A stretch of 64,000 bases of DNA from Staphylococcus caprae (GTDB lineage: Bacteria; Bacillota; Bacilli; Staphylococcales; Staphylococcaceae), in the NCBI RefSeq assembly GCF_002902725.1, contig NZ_PPRT01000028.1:124001-188000 (forward strand), read 5' to 3'. The first letter of the stretch is position 1, and each line of letters opens with the position of its first letter. Shown here in pieces: positions 28,613-36,211 of this stretch. Both the position numbers and the translations under genes were made by a program. Under the pieces are notes generated by a model. It saw nothing but the letters and a program-made list of their open reading frames with translations. It was not told where the DNA came from and did no database searches.

Positions 28613-28892
28613 AAGTTTCGATTTTAAATTCTTTATCTTTACCACAAATTTTGTCATGAGATAATTGAATTTCATATTTTTCTATCACGATTCCTTGTTT
28701 AAGTTGATTTTCGTTGAAATGAGAAATGCTAGTAAGTATGATTTTTTTGATTTCTAAGGTTTTTAAATTGAGTTGATAAGTTTGATTAAATGAGGAAAGC
28801 GATGGTACAAAAATGAGCGTGATAATTCCTATAATAAAAAAGGCAAGTAAACCATCTAATAATAAAGATGCTTTAAGTTTAAATTTGAACAT
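28599..28892 (-). CDS. comGE: Competence minor pseudopilin ComGE
   Basis: This 97-residue protein has a basic leader, MFKFKLKAS, and a hydrophobic helix, LLLDGLLAFFIIGIITLIFV, which replaces the usual FTLIE pilin start with a degenerate version (LLDGLLAF). A small polar domain with two cysteines (near KICG and ETCVSL) follows. Its position between comGD and comGF, with 14-base overlaps on both sides, identifies it as ComGE, a minor component of the DNA-uptake pseudopilus. Confidence 0.75.
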   Translation of the reverse strand: MFKFKLKASLLLDGLLAFFIIGIITLIFVPSLSSFNQTYQLNLKTLEIKKIILTSISHFNENQLKQGIVIEKYEIQLSHDKICGKDKEFKIETCVSL

Positions 28893-29325
28893 ATCTTATA
28901 CGTCCCTTTTCAATGTGTAAAATTATTTTGTAAGTATGTTGATTCATGGCAATAATAAGTGAACCAAAATGGTTTATGTTGCCCTCTTTATTAAAATTTA
29001 AGGTTTTAATTTTCGCTATATTCACTATTTTGCCGTGTGGAATATTAAACTTATATTTGTTGCCTTTCTCTTCGACAACCCGAATGGTATCAGAATTATT
29101 AGTGAAAATTAAAGCGATAGAACTATTTGAACTTATTGCTTTAGATTTAAAATAATTAAGTTTTGTAATGAAGTGTTTAATTTCGTGTTCTTCATTAACT
29201 ATCTGTAAGTTGATAAGACTTCTAGACCACAAAGTTGTGACTGATAATATACTTATAATAAATAATATGATAATCATTTCTATAAGTGTGAAGGCGTTTA
29301 TTTTACTAATTCGCAACTGCTTCAC
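28879..29325 (-). CDS. comGD: Competence minor pseudopilin ComGD
   Basis: This 148-residue protein has the leader MKQLRISKINA and the pilin helix FTLIEMIIILFIISILSVTTLW, with the conserved glutamate at position 5 of the mature protein. The remainder is polar and Asn/Lys/Ile-rich. It overlaps comGC upstream by 20 bases and comGE downstream by 14. Like the other minor pilins it is expected to be processed by ComC and to help start assembly of the competence pseudopilus. Confidence 0.85.
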   Translation of the reverse strand: MKQLRISKINAFTLIEMIIILFIISILSVTTLWSRSLINLQIVNEEHEIKHFITKLNYFKSKAISSNSSIALIFTNNSDTIRVVEEKGNKYKFNIPHGKIVNIAKIKTLNFNKEGNINHFGSLIIAMNQHTYKIILHIEKGRIRYVQI

Positions 29326-29623
29326 CGTTAGCTATACTAATTGTTTGTCCTGATTTGCAATTTTTCTGTCCTTCTTTAATAAAACCGTCGGAAATTAATT
29401 CTTGTATGTTACTCGGGTTGCGATTATGTTTCAATGCGTATGCTTCAATTTGACTATTTACCATTTTAACTTGTGCATCGCAACCAGTAGATTGAATGTG
29501 TGCTGTTTGCTTTGCAATATTAGGGATTATTAAAATCAGTAATAAACTGATAATTAAAAGTACTAGTAACATTTCAATAAGTGTAAAAGCTTTGGATTTT
29601 TTAAATTTTTTTAATAAGTTCAT
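29306..29623 (-). CDS. comGC: Competence major pseudopilin ComGC
   Basis: ComGC is the main subunit of the pseudopilus that captures DNA. From the ATG at 29623 it has 105 residues, with a basic leader MNLLKKFKKSKA, the cleavage site before FTLIEMLLVLLIISLLLILIIP, and a C-terminal domain with two cysteines (STGCDAQV and QKNCKSG) that may form a disulfide. I chose this start because AAAGGAG lies eight bases before it; the frame is open upstream but without leader features. It begins 14 bases after the comGB stop codon. Confidence 0.93.
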   Translation of the reverse strand: MNLLKKFKKSKAFTLIEMLLVLLIISLLLILIIPNIAKQTAHIQSTGCDAQVKMVNSQIEAYALKHNRNPSNIQELISDGFIKEGQKNCKSGQTISIANGEAVAN

Positions 29624-29636
29624 AATGACTTCTCCT

Positions 29637-30704
29637 TTACTTAATCGTTTGCATAAGTTCAAACATAGGTAGCATGATGACGAGATATAAAGACACAATA
29701 AACAAGCCTAAAATAAAGAAAATAACTGGTTGGATCAATTTTGTTTGTTTTATGACTTTATCTTCAAAATGTTGCAATAGCATTTGACTATATAATTTAA
29801 GCTCTATATCTAACTTTCCACTTTTTTCTCCCTGCTCGATAAATTTTATTAAATCATTTTTAAAGCATTTTAAATTTTTTAATATAAGCGGAAGTGTTCT
29901 TCCGTTATCAGCTCCTTCTAATAATTGACTTCCCAAGTATTTAAAGAATTCGTTGTTTTGTTCATTTTTATAGATAAAGACGATACGTTGGAGACTAACA
30001 CCGTTTTTATAGAATAATGAAAGTTCATTAGAAAACTGATAAGTTCTATATATTTTGTAATAAGAGTTTAAAATTGGGATTTTGAGGATGTAATCTATTT
30101 TTTTATCAATGGGTAATTTATTTAAAAGTGTAATGAATGAAAAGTAAATGATCATTGATAAAATCAGAAATAGAAATAAAAAGTTTGGAAGTTTCGTTAT
30201 GATAAAAGTAAGTATATTTTGAAAGGTAGATAATTCTACATTCATCGTAGAATATAATTGTTGGAACTGTGGAATAACTGTCATATTCAAAACGATAAGC
30301 ATCACTAGGAAGATGCTTATTAATACTATGGGATATTGTATGGTTTTAATGAGTGCTTTTTTAGCTTTATAATTCCTCTTCATATAATCAATTGAATCTG
30401 TTATCGCATTCTCAAGTTTTCCATATTGTTCTGCGAATTTAATTTGATTAAGGATGATTTCAGGATAGCCTATTATTTTTAAAATTTCATAACATGTTGC
30501 GCCTGTTTGTAATGATTCAATGATATTTTGACCTATCGTTTTATTTTTATAAGGGAAGTGTAAATTTAGAAAGCTGAAACTTTCAAATAAAGTAAAGCCA
30601 TTTTGTAATAATTGATTAAGTCGTTGAAGCAATTCAATTAACTGAGGCTCGGTAAGATTTTTTCGCTTTTTAAATTTAAATATATTTGTCGACAATTTCT
30701 TCAC
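29637..30704 (-). CDS. comGB: Competence inner-membrane platform protein ComGB
   Basis: This 355-residue protein belongs to the PilC/GspF family of polytopic platform proteins. It has membrane segments near residues 120-150 (PIVLISIFLVMLIVLNMTVIPQF), 170-195 (FLFLFLILSMIIYF) and at the C-terminus (PVIFFILGLFIVSLYLVIMLPMF). The GEKSGKLD segment is a family feature. It is intact and overlaps comGA by 29 bases. It should anchor the ComGA ATPase to the pseudopilus. Confidence 0.9.
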   Translation of the reverse strand: MKKLSTNIFKFKKRKNLTEPQLIELLQRLNQLLQNGFTLFESFSFLNLHFPYKNKTIGQNIIESLQTGATCYEILKIIGYPEIILNQIKFAEQYGKLENAITDSIDYMKRNYKAKKALIKTIQYPIVLISIFLVMLIVLNMTVIPQFQQLYSTMNVELSTFQNILTFIITKLPNFLFLFLILSMIIYFSFITLLNKLPIDKKIDYILKIPILNSYYKIYRTYQFSNELSLFYKNGVSLQRIVFIYKNEQNNEFFKYLGSQLLEGADNGRTLPLILKNLKCFKNDLIKFIEQGEKSGKLDIELKLYSQMLLQHFEDKVIKQTKLIQPVIFFILGLFIVSLYLVIMLPMFELMQTIK

Positions 30705-31650
30705 AGATAATACCTTCCTTAGACATATTACTTAGATGTGTGGACAAATTTGTGAAAGTCTTAGGTAATGCGTGGTTATGTTCAAAGAAATAATTGACTT
30801 GATTTTGGTGCATCACTTCACATACTAATTGTCGTGACTTTGCAGTCGTTGTAATTAACCTTTGATTAGATATTAAACTAATAGATTGACATAACTCTTG
30901 TACAGTTGCTCCCATCTCTTGCAGTCTGAGTAAGGCTCCTTTACAATCATTTGCATGTAATGTAGTTAATACTAAGTGACCACTTAAACTAGCTTGAATG
31001 ACGCACTTTGCTACGTATGCATCTCTAATTTCTCCTATTAAAATGACATCAGGATCACATCTTAATATAGCTTTAAATGAATTAGCATAATTAATACCTG
31101 CTTTTTCGTTAACTGATATTTGAGTGATACCATCTAGTAATTGCTCAACCGGGTCTTCAATAGAAATAACATTTAAATTCAGATTTTTATGTGCATGCAT
31201 GACCATTTGATACATCAATGTACTCTTTCCTGAACCTGTGGGACCACTGAATAGCAACAATCCTTGTTTTTTATTCATTAAGTGTTTAAAATCATTGAAT
31301 TCGTAAGACTCTCTTTTTTGTTGAAAATATTGAGGAACGATTCTGATGACACAACTTTCATTTCCTAATGATAGCGGAAGCGTAGAAATCCTAAGATAAT
31401 ATATATTCCTTAATTTATAAATATATCTTCCGCTTTGAGCAACTTGTTGGGTAGAGACATCTAATCCTGATTTAAACTTCATATAGATAAGTAATTTACT
31501 ATAGATAGGATGAGCTAACGTATCATAATTAATCAATTGATCGTTGATTCTAAGTTTGATGAGTGTATGATGCTCACTTGGAATAAAATGAATATCACTG
31601 ACATTGTTATTGATGGCATGATTTACAATTTCTTGAAATAACATTTTCAT
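30676..31650 (-). CDS. comGA: Competence pseudopilus assembly ATPase ComGA
   Basis: This traffic ATPase of the GspE/PilB family powers pseudopilus assembly during DNA uptake. From the ATG at 31650 it has 324 residues. Motifs are SDIHFIPSE near the N-terminus, Walker A FSGPTGSGKSTLMYQ, the Asp box SIEDPVEQ, Walker B CDPDVILIGEIRD and the His box LVLTTLHAND. I chose this start because AGGAGG lies seven bases upstream. That ribosome binding site is inside the 3' arm of a strong hairpin, which is described separately. It is the first gene of the comG operon. Confidence 0.93.
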   Translation of the reverse strand: MKMLFQEIVNHAINNNVSDIHFIPSEHHTLIKLRINDQLINYDTLAHPIYSKLLIYMKFKSGLDVSTQQVAQSGRYIYKLRNIYYLRISTLPLSLGNESCVIRIVPQYFQQKRESYEFNDFKHLMNKKQGLLLFSGPTGSGKSTLMYQMVMHAHKNLNLNVISIEDPVEQLLDGITQISVNEKAGINYANSFKAILRCDPDVILIGEIRDAYVAKCVIQASLSGHLVLTTLHANDCKGALLRLQEMGATVQELCQSISLISNQRLITTTAKSRQLVCEVMHQNQVNYFFEHNHALPKTFTNLSTHLSNMSKEGIICEEIVDKYI

Positions 31651-31686
31651 AAAAACACCTCCTACATATAACAACGTAGGAGGTGT
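31651..31686 (-). terminator. Hairpin containing the comGA ribosome binding site
   Basis: On the minus strand ACACCTCCTAC (31676-31686) pairs perfectly with GTAGGAGGTGT (31655-31665) across a 10-base loop, followed by TTTT and then the comGA ATG. It therefore resembles a Rho-independent terminator for the upstream five-to-seven-gene transcript. The 3' arm contains the complete AGGAGG ribosome binding site of comGA, so an RNA reading through would also hide that site. Confidence 0.8.
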
Positions 31687-31704
31687 AAAAATTACTTTAT
31701 TGAT

Positions 31705-32328
31705 TTATCCATTTAAAAATGGATTTAATTGTTCGTCATCCACTGTAGTATAAGGACCATGGCCTGGGAATAATGGAAGGTCGCCTTCTAATTCAAATAA
31801 TTTATCTTTAATAGAGTCGACTAAAGTTTCGTAATCTCCTTTATAAAGATCTGTGCGTCCAATACCATTATTAAATAAAGTGTCGCCTACTACAGCAAAT
31901 TCATCAAACACATATGATAAACTTCCTGGTGAATGTCCTGGTGTGTGTAATACATTAAATTTAAAACCTTTAATTTCGGCAGGCCCTTCATTAATACTTA
32001 AAGGTTTCGCATTGCTAACTACTTGTGGCATACCATATTGTTTGAATTTAGAAGCACCGTTTTTCTCCGGATCCTGTAAAAAATCAAACTCGTCTTCATG
32101 CATATATACAGGTACATCATATTTTGTAACTATATCGTCCAATGCACCGATATGATCATAATGTGCATGTGTAAGTAGCACAGCCTTTAAAGGTTTATTT
32201 ATCTGGTTTAATTTTTTAATAATTTTATCACTTTCACTTGAAGGATCTATTAAAATAACGCTATCATCATTTTCAATGAAATACGTATTTGTATCCACTA
32301 AACCAAGAGTTAAATTGGAAATTCTCAT
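31705..32328 (-). CDS. MBL-fold metallo-hydrolase (YqgX / glyoxalase II-like)
   Basis: This 207-residue protein has the metallo-beta-lactamase signature THAHYDHIGALDD, the second ligand region HTPGHSPGSLSY, and the late LFPGHGPYTT histidine. It matches the compact GloB-like YqgX group of Firmicutes. Hydrolysis of a thioester such as a bacillithiol conjugate is plausible in an organism without glutathione, but the substrate cannot be read from sequence. It is the last gene of the transcript that includes glcK, three bases after the YqgV-like gene, and is followed by the hairpin at the comGA start. Confidence 0.88.
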   Translation of the reverse strand: MRISNLTLGLVDTNTYFIENDDSVILIDPSSESDKIIKKLNQINKPLKAVLLTHAHYDHIGALDDIVTKYDVPVYMHEDEFDFLQDPEKNGASKFKQYGMPQVVSNAKPLSINEGPAEIKGFKFNVLHTPGHSPGSLSYVFDEFAVVGDTLFNNGIGRTDLYKGDYETLVDSIKDKLFELEGDLPLFPGHGPYTTVDDEQLNPFLNG

Positions 32329-32331
32329 TAT

Positions 32332-32655
32332 TTATTCACCACTATTATCTAAATGTTTTTGAACAGATTTAAGTTTATCATTCATTTTTCTAGATTTATC
32401 ACGACGGTCGTCGATACGTATATTCGTACATACTCTGTCTAAACCTTTATCAAAAGGTAATTCATGAATTGCTTGAATGACTTCGAATAAATCTTTTAAG
32501 TCACCTTCTATAAGCGTGTTCATTGGTGTAAGTTGATAATCAATTTTACCTTGTTCTTTAAATTCTTTCAGTTTAGTTTGTATTTCTGCGATGTATTTAC
32601 TTACACTTGGTCCTTCTGTGCCGACTGGAATAACTACAACGTCTACGATTGCCAT
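32332..32655 (-). CDS. MTH1187 / YqgV family thiamine-binding-type protein
   Basis: This 107-residue protein has the DUF77 pattern: VDVVVIPVGTEGPSVSKYIAEIQ at the start and YQLTPMNTLIEGDLKDLFEVIQ in the middle. Family structures are small ferredoxin-like tetramers, some of which bind thiamine or similar compounds. No membrane segments are present, so a free cytoplasmic role is likely. The ATG shares one base with the glcK stop codon (TAATG), indicating tight coupling. Its function in staphylococci is unknown to me. Confidence 0.85.
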   Translation of the reverse strand: MAIVDVVVIPVGTEGPSVSKYIAEIQTKLKEFKEQGKIDYQLTPMNTLIEGDLKDLFEVIQAIHELPFDKGLDRVCTNIRIDDRRDKSRKMNDKLKSVQKHLDNSGE

Positions 32656-33641
32656 TATTTTACACCTTCTTTATCTAGAACATAAGTCTTAATTAACCCT
32701 GCAGCTCCAGTAATACCTGCGTCGTTTCCAAGTTTTGCCTGAACGATTTCGGTTTCAAATTGAGCTGGAGTAAATGTTAGATTGTTATATTCTGTTTTGA
32801 TATTTTCAATTAAAATCGGTCCTGCAGTAGACATGCCACCACCTAAGACAATGTATTTAGGATTGCTTGTAACACTAATAATACTGCATAAATAACCAAT
32901 GTAATTAGCTACCTTTTCAGTGATAAATATACAGAATTGATCTCCTGCTTTAGCGGCATCAAAAACAGCTTTAGCAGTAACATTATTATCCTTAATTAAT
33001 TGTAAAATTGATGATTTAAAAGTAAGTTTAGGATAATAGAAATTCACTAAATTAACAACACCAGTTGCAGAAGCTACTGTTTCGATACATCCTGATTTTC
33101 CACAATTACATTTAAAGCGTTGATCGAAGTCTGCTCTCATATGACCGATTTCAGCGCCTGATCCATTATGTCCGTGAACAATCTCCCCGTTAGATATGAT
33201 ACCACCGCCAAGACCAGTTCCTAAAGTAATTGCAACAACATCATCAGCACCCTCGCCGGCACCTTTATGCTTTTCACCTAAAGCGGCAACATTTGCATCA
33301 TTATCCACATAAACAGGGCAGTCTACATATTTCTGGAAAATCTCTCTCACATTTACATTTCCAGGCCAATGTAAATTTACAGCACCGTTCACAACACCGG
33401 TTTCAAAGTTAACAGGTCCAGGTACACCAATTCCTACACCCTGAACATCTTCAAAATTGAAATTAAACTCTTGTACTTTTTGAACAAAAGAATCATAAAT
33501 GTTTTTTAATAATAATTCACCAGTATGATCGCTAGTATCTGTATGAATTGACCATTTATGTAATTGTTCTAGTTGTGTATCGAAAATTCCCAATTTACAA
33601 GTAGTACCACCGATGTCGGCCGCTAAAATAATATTTGTCAT
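32655..33641 (-). CDS. glcK: Glucokinase (ROK family)
   Basis: GlcK phosphorylates free glucose with ATP. This 328-residue ROK protein has the phosphate-binding [16 protein letters not shown], the sugar-binding [12 protein letters not shown], and the ROK zinc motif [14 protein letters not shown]. The CNCGKSGC segment also distinguishes it from non-ROK glucokinases. It overlaps the yqgQ stop codon by four bases. In B. subtilis the same yqgP(gluP)-yqgQ-glcK order occurs, which supports the call. A repressor role is unlikely because no helix-turn-helix domain precedes the kinase. Confidence 0.93.
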   Translation of the reverse strand: MTNIILAADIGGTTCKLGIFDTQLEQLHKWSIHTDTSDHTGELLLKNIYDSFVQKVQEFNFNFEDVQGVGIGVPGPVNFETGVVNGAVNLHWPGNVNVREIFQKYVDCPVYVDNDANVAALGEKHKGAGEGADDVVAITLGTGLGGGIISNGEIVHGHNGSGAEIGHMRADFDQRFKCNCGKSGCIETVASATGVVNLVNFYYPKLTFKSSILQLIKDNNVTAKAVFDAAKAGDQFCIFITEKVANYIGYLCSIISVTSNPKYIVLGGGMSTAGPILIENIKTEYNNLTFTPAQFETEIVQAKLGNDAGITGAAGLIKTYVLDKEGVK

Positions 33642-33850
33642 TTATGTTCATTCCTTCTCTGATTAATTATCAAAATACATTTTAGATATTCATCTTTAGA
33701 TAATAACTGATAGTTATATAAAGACTTTATTTCTTGTAACATCATTTCATGCATATCCTCAGGATCTTTAAAATAAATGATGAAACCATATTTCTTAAGT
33801 AACTGTAAAACATCATAAAAATTATTTATCTTTCGAGTCACTAGATTCAC
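33638..33850 (-). CDS. yqgQ: YqgQ family small protein, function unknown
   Basis: This 70-residue protein matches the YqgQ (DUF910) family through [25 protein letters not shown], a small helical bundle fold. No enzymatic motif is visible. It is squeezed between gluP, which it overlaps by 29 bases, and glcK, with a four-base overlap, so it depends on translational coupling. The start at 33850 is GTG; a second GTG at 33841 is equally possible and would shorten the overlap to 20 bases. Conservation of the gluP-yqgQ-glcK order suggests a link to glucose uptake or use, but no function is established. Confidence 0.75.
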   Translation of the reverse strand: MNLVTRKINNFYDVLQLLKKYGFIIYFKDPEDMHEMMLQEIKSLYNYQLLSKDEYLKCILIINQRRNEHK

Positions 33851-35285
33851 TCAACTCTTTTTGTAAGTTTTTGTAGTTAGTATTACTAGGGTCGCTTTTT
33901 ACTGCCTTTTTCACATATTTTAATGCTTTCTTATTATCACTAAGAGAGCGATTAGCTATTGCTAATTCATAATTGAGTATGCCTGAATTGGGATAGCTTT
34001 TTAAACCTCTTTCCCATTCTGATATCGCTTCTGATTGTGAACTTTCAGTCGCTGTGATTAGTCCGCTTAAATAATATGTTTCATCGTCAGCATATTTTTT
34101 ATTTAAAGTTTGAGTAACCACACTTTTAGCTTCGCTATAGTTGCCAGCTAACATTTGATCTTTTATCAGTTTGTCATAAATATTATCTTCTTTAATCGTA
34201 AATATCCTAATTTGCAAAGCAACAAAAATAGTTAATAAAATTATTAAAAATATCCAAAACAACTGACGATTATTTTTAAAATAATATCCAATCAGTGTGA
34301 TTAATAATCCACCGATAAAGCCGCCTAAATGAGCCATAATATTGATATTAGACATGAAAAGCGACAGACCAACTAGGATAACCAATGCAATGAGTAATTG
34401 ACCGATAACTTTTTTATCGAAGGTTTTACTTAAATACATTATTGCAAAAATAGCCCCAATTAATCCAAAAATTGCACCACTAGCACCAACGGAAATTGTT
34501 GATGTGTTAAAAGAAAGTGATACAAAATTACCAAACAATCCTGAAATAAAGTAAATGATTAGCATTCTCCATGAACCCACAATGGATTCAACAATTTTCC
34601 CAAAAATAAATAGAGAAAGCATATTCATTAAAATATGTTCAAAATTAAAATGTAAAAACATGGAAGTGATTAAACGATACCATTCTCCATGAACGACATT
34701 AAAATGTACAAGTCCACCAACATCTAATAATTTAACATCAGAAAATCTATTAAGATATAAAATCATACATAGCCAGATAACAACATTTATAATAATCAAA
34801 AGGTAAGTTGCAGGTGTGAATCTATGCATGTGTTTATCTAAAAGATTATTTGTTAATACTTTTCGTCTATAGTGAGAATAAGTCTTTTTATCATTGTTAT
34901 TGATAAGCATTTTATGGATGACGAAATTTGGAGTGATTTGTTTTATATCTTCTTCATTTTTGATTATAAAGAAGTTGAGTTTTATAGGATCATTTTCGCT
35001 TATTTTTTCTTCAGAAAATTCCCTATCAGTAAAGTAATAAAAATTGTAAGAACTTGGTTTAAACCCAATCTTTTGCGCTAAATCATCTTGATGGTCTAGA
35101 ATCCTAGATTTATCAAATCTAACTTCTTGAGTCGTACTTACATCTTTTCTAAAAATAACTACTGATTGTTTGCGTTTATGTACCAACCAAATTTCTGCAT
35201 CATCTTTATCTCGACTTATTACATCGTAGTTTAGATATCTAATCCAGTAATATAAGGTCTTCCAATAAAGTTTCTCAATATTCAT
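33822..35285 (-). CDS. gluP: Rhomboid protease GluP with TPR domain
   Basis: This 487-residue protein has a cytoplasmic N-terminal domain (about 1-155), a six- or seven-helix rhomboid domain (about 158-370), and two or three C-terminal TPR-like repeats (about 385-480). The catalytic serine is S269 in VGASGAIFG and the histidine is H319 in MAHLGGFIGG, so the dyad is intact. The HFNFEHILMNMLSLFIFG segment contributes the oxyanion side. In B. subtilis GluP (YqgP) is an intramembrane protease linked to glucose export and membrane protein quality control. It lies directly after the 5-FCL gene with no gap. Confidence 0.92.
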   Translation of the reverse strand: MNIEKLYWKTLYYWIRYLNYDVISRDKDDAEIWLVHKRKQSVVIFRKDVSTTQEVRFDKSRILDHQDDLAQKIGFKPSSYNFYYFTDREFSEEKISENDPIKLNFFIIKNEEDIKQITPNFVIHKMLINNNDKKTYSHYRRKVLTNNLLDKHMHRFTPATYLLIIINVVIWLCMILYLNRFSDVKLLDVGGLVHFNVVHGEWYRLITSMFLHFNFEHILMNMLSLFIFGKIVESIVGSWRMLIIYFISGLFGNFVSLSFNTSTISVGASGAIFGLIGAIFAIMYLSKTFDKKVIGQLLIALVILVGLSLFMSNINIMAHLGGFIGGLLITLIGYYFKNNRQLFWIFLIILLTIFVALQIRIFTIKEDNIYDKLIKDQMLAGNYSEAKSVVTQTLNKKYADDETYYLSGLITATESSQSEAISEWERGLKSYPNSGILNYELAIANRSLSDNKKALKYVKKAVKSDPSNTNYKNLQKELSESSDSKDK

Positions 35286-35840
35286 TTATTCCTCCACTAC
35301 ATCATTGTCATAAATAATTAATTGATCTACAGGTTGATCGAATGATTCTTTGTCAAATGTAGTAAGTTGAAAATCATATAGCAAGCTAACAGTTTGCGTT
35401 TTGTATTGGTTTAAAAATTTATCGTAATAGCCCCCACCATAGCCAATTCGATATCCACTTTTTTCAAAAGCTACACCAGGTACTACTAATAAATCCATAT
35501 AGTTAGTAAGTTCAGAATCTGAAATAGAATGATAAATACCTTTATTATCTTTTTCAATTTCATTTAGAGATAATAGACGTTTAAAAGTCATCAATCCCTC
35601 TTTATAATTTGTTTCTGGAACGTAAACTTTTTTATTTTGTTTAATAGCCGTTTCGATTATTTGATAGGTATCGACCTCATGAGGCATCGATAAAACAAAT
35701 CCTATGCTTTCAGCATCTTGATAAGCTTTCGTATTAAATAACTCATTTGCTAACCATAGGTCTGCAACAGCTTTTTTATCTTTGTTAAAACTTTTTAGTT
35801 TTTCAATTGTTGCTTGACGTATATGTTTTTTACCCAACAT
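35286..35840 (-). CDS. 5-formyltetrahydrofolate cyclo-ligase family protein
   Basis: This enzyme converts 5-formyl-tetrahydrofolate to 5,10-methenyl-tetrahydrofolate with ATP. The family motifs are the N-terminal KKHIRQATIEKLKSF with basic ATP-site residues, LLVVPGVAFEKSGYRIGYGGGYYDKFL, and VSLLYDFQ near the end. The length of 184 residues fits. I use the ATG at 35840; a GTG two codons earlier is possible. It heads the transcript running through gluP, yqgQ and glcK to the metallo-hydrolase. Confidence 0.9.
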   Translation of the reverse strand: MLGKKHIRQATIEKLKSFNKDKKAVADLWLANELFNTKAYQDAESIGFVLSMPHEVDTYQIIETAIKQNKKVYVPETNYKEGLMTFKRLLSLNEIEKDNKGIYHSISDSELTNYMDLLVVPGVAFEKSGYRIGYGGGYYDKFLNQYKTQTVSLLYDFQLTTFDKESFDQPVDQLIIYDNDVVEE

Positions 35841-35921
35841 TTTCACCCACTTTGTTCAATTCATATTATAACGTTTATCCATAATGATGTCATTAAGTTG
35901 CTATGTATTCGAGTATATAAA

Positions 35922-35955
35922 AACTACCCACAAAATGAAGATTTTGTGGGTAGTT
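35922..35955 (-). terminator. rpmG terminator
   Basis: A 15-bp perfect inverted repeat AACTACCCACAAAAT / ATTTTGTGGGTAGTT (arms 35922-35936 and 35941-35955) has a tetraloop and is followed on the minus strand by TTTATATAC. It lies 11 bases after the rpmG stop codon. Confidence 0.9.
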
Positions 35956-35966
35956 AGCTAAATTAA

Positions 35967-36116
35967 TTATTTAGTTTCACGGTGTAAAGTTTGTTTATTA
36001 TCACGTGCACAGTATTTTTTCATTTCAATACGTTCAGGATTGTTTCGTTTGTTTTTAGTTGAGATATAGTTTCTATCTCCACATTCAGTACAAGCTAATG
36101 TAACGTTTACGCGCAT
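35967..36116 (-). CDS. rpmG: 50S ribosomal protein L33
   Basis: This 49-residue protein reads [19 protein letters not shown] through to KQTLHRETK at the C-terminus, a clear L33. It has the first zinc-ribbon pair (C9, C12) but only one cysteine (C36, in KKYCARDN) where fully zinc-binding L33 proteins have a second pair. It is preceded by the strong ribosome binding site AAGGAGG. It is a single-gene transcript with its own promoter and terminator. Staphylococci encode more than one L33 paralogue, so the numbering of this copy is uncertain. Confidence 0.95.
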   Translation of the reverse strand: MRVNVTLACTECGDRNYISTKNKRNNPERIEMKKYCARDNKQTLHRETK

Positions 36117-36154
36117 GATTATTCCTCCTTACCTTTTCTAAATACGACCTTATC

Positions 36155-36182
36155 ATTATACCAATTACAAATGTAATTGCAA
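36155..36182 (-). promoter_or_regulatory. rpmG promoter with a palindrome in its spacer
   Basis: The minus strand has TTGCAA (36177-36182), a 16-base spacer, and an extended -10, TGGTATAAT (-10 hexamer at 36155-36160). Between and partly within these elements lies the palindrome CAATTAC-AAAT-GTAATTG (36162-36179). The placement would let a dimeric repressor exclude RNA polymerase. It does not match the Zur box, whose half-sites are in the opposite order. The promoter is a confident read; the operator is inference. Confidence 0.6.
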
Positions 36183-36211
36183 AGAATAATTTTTTGATAT
36201 TACGTGTAAAC

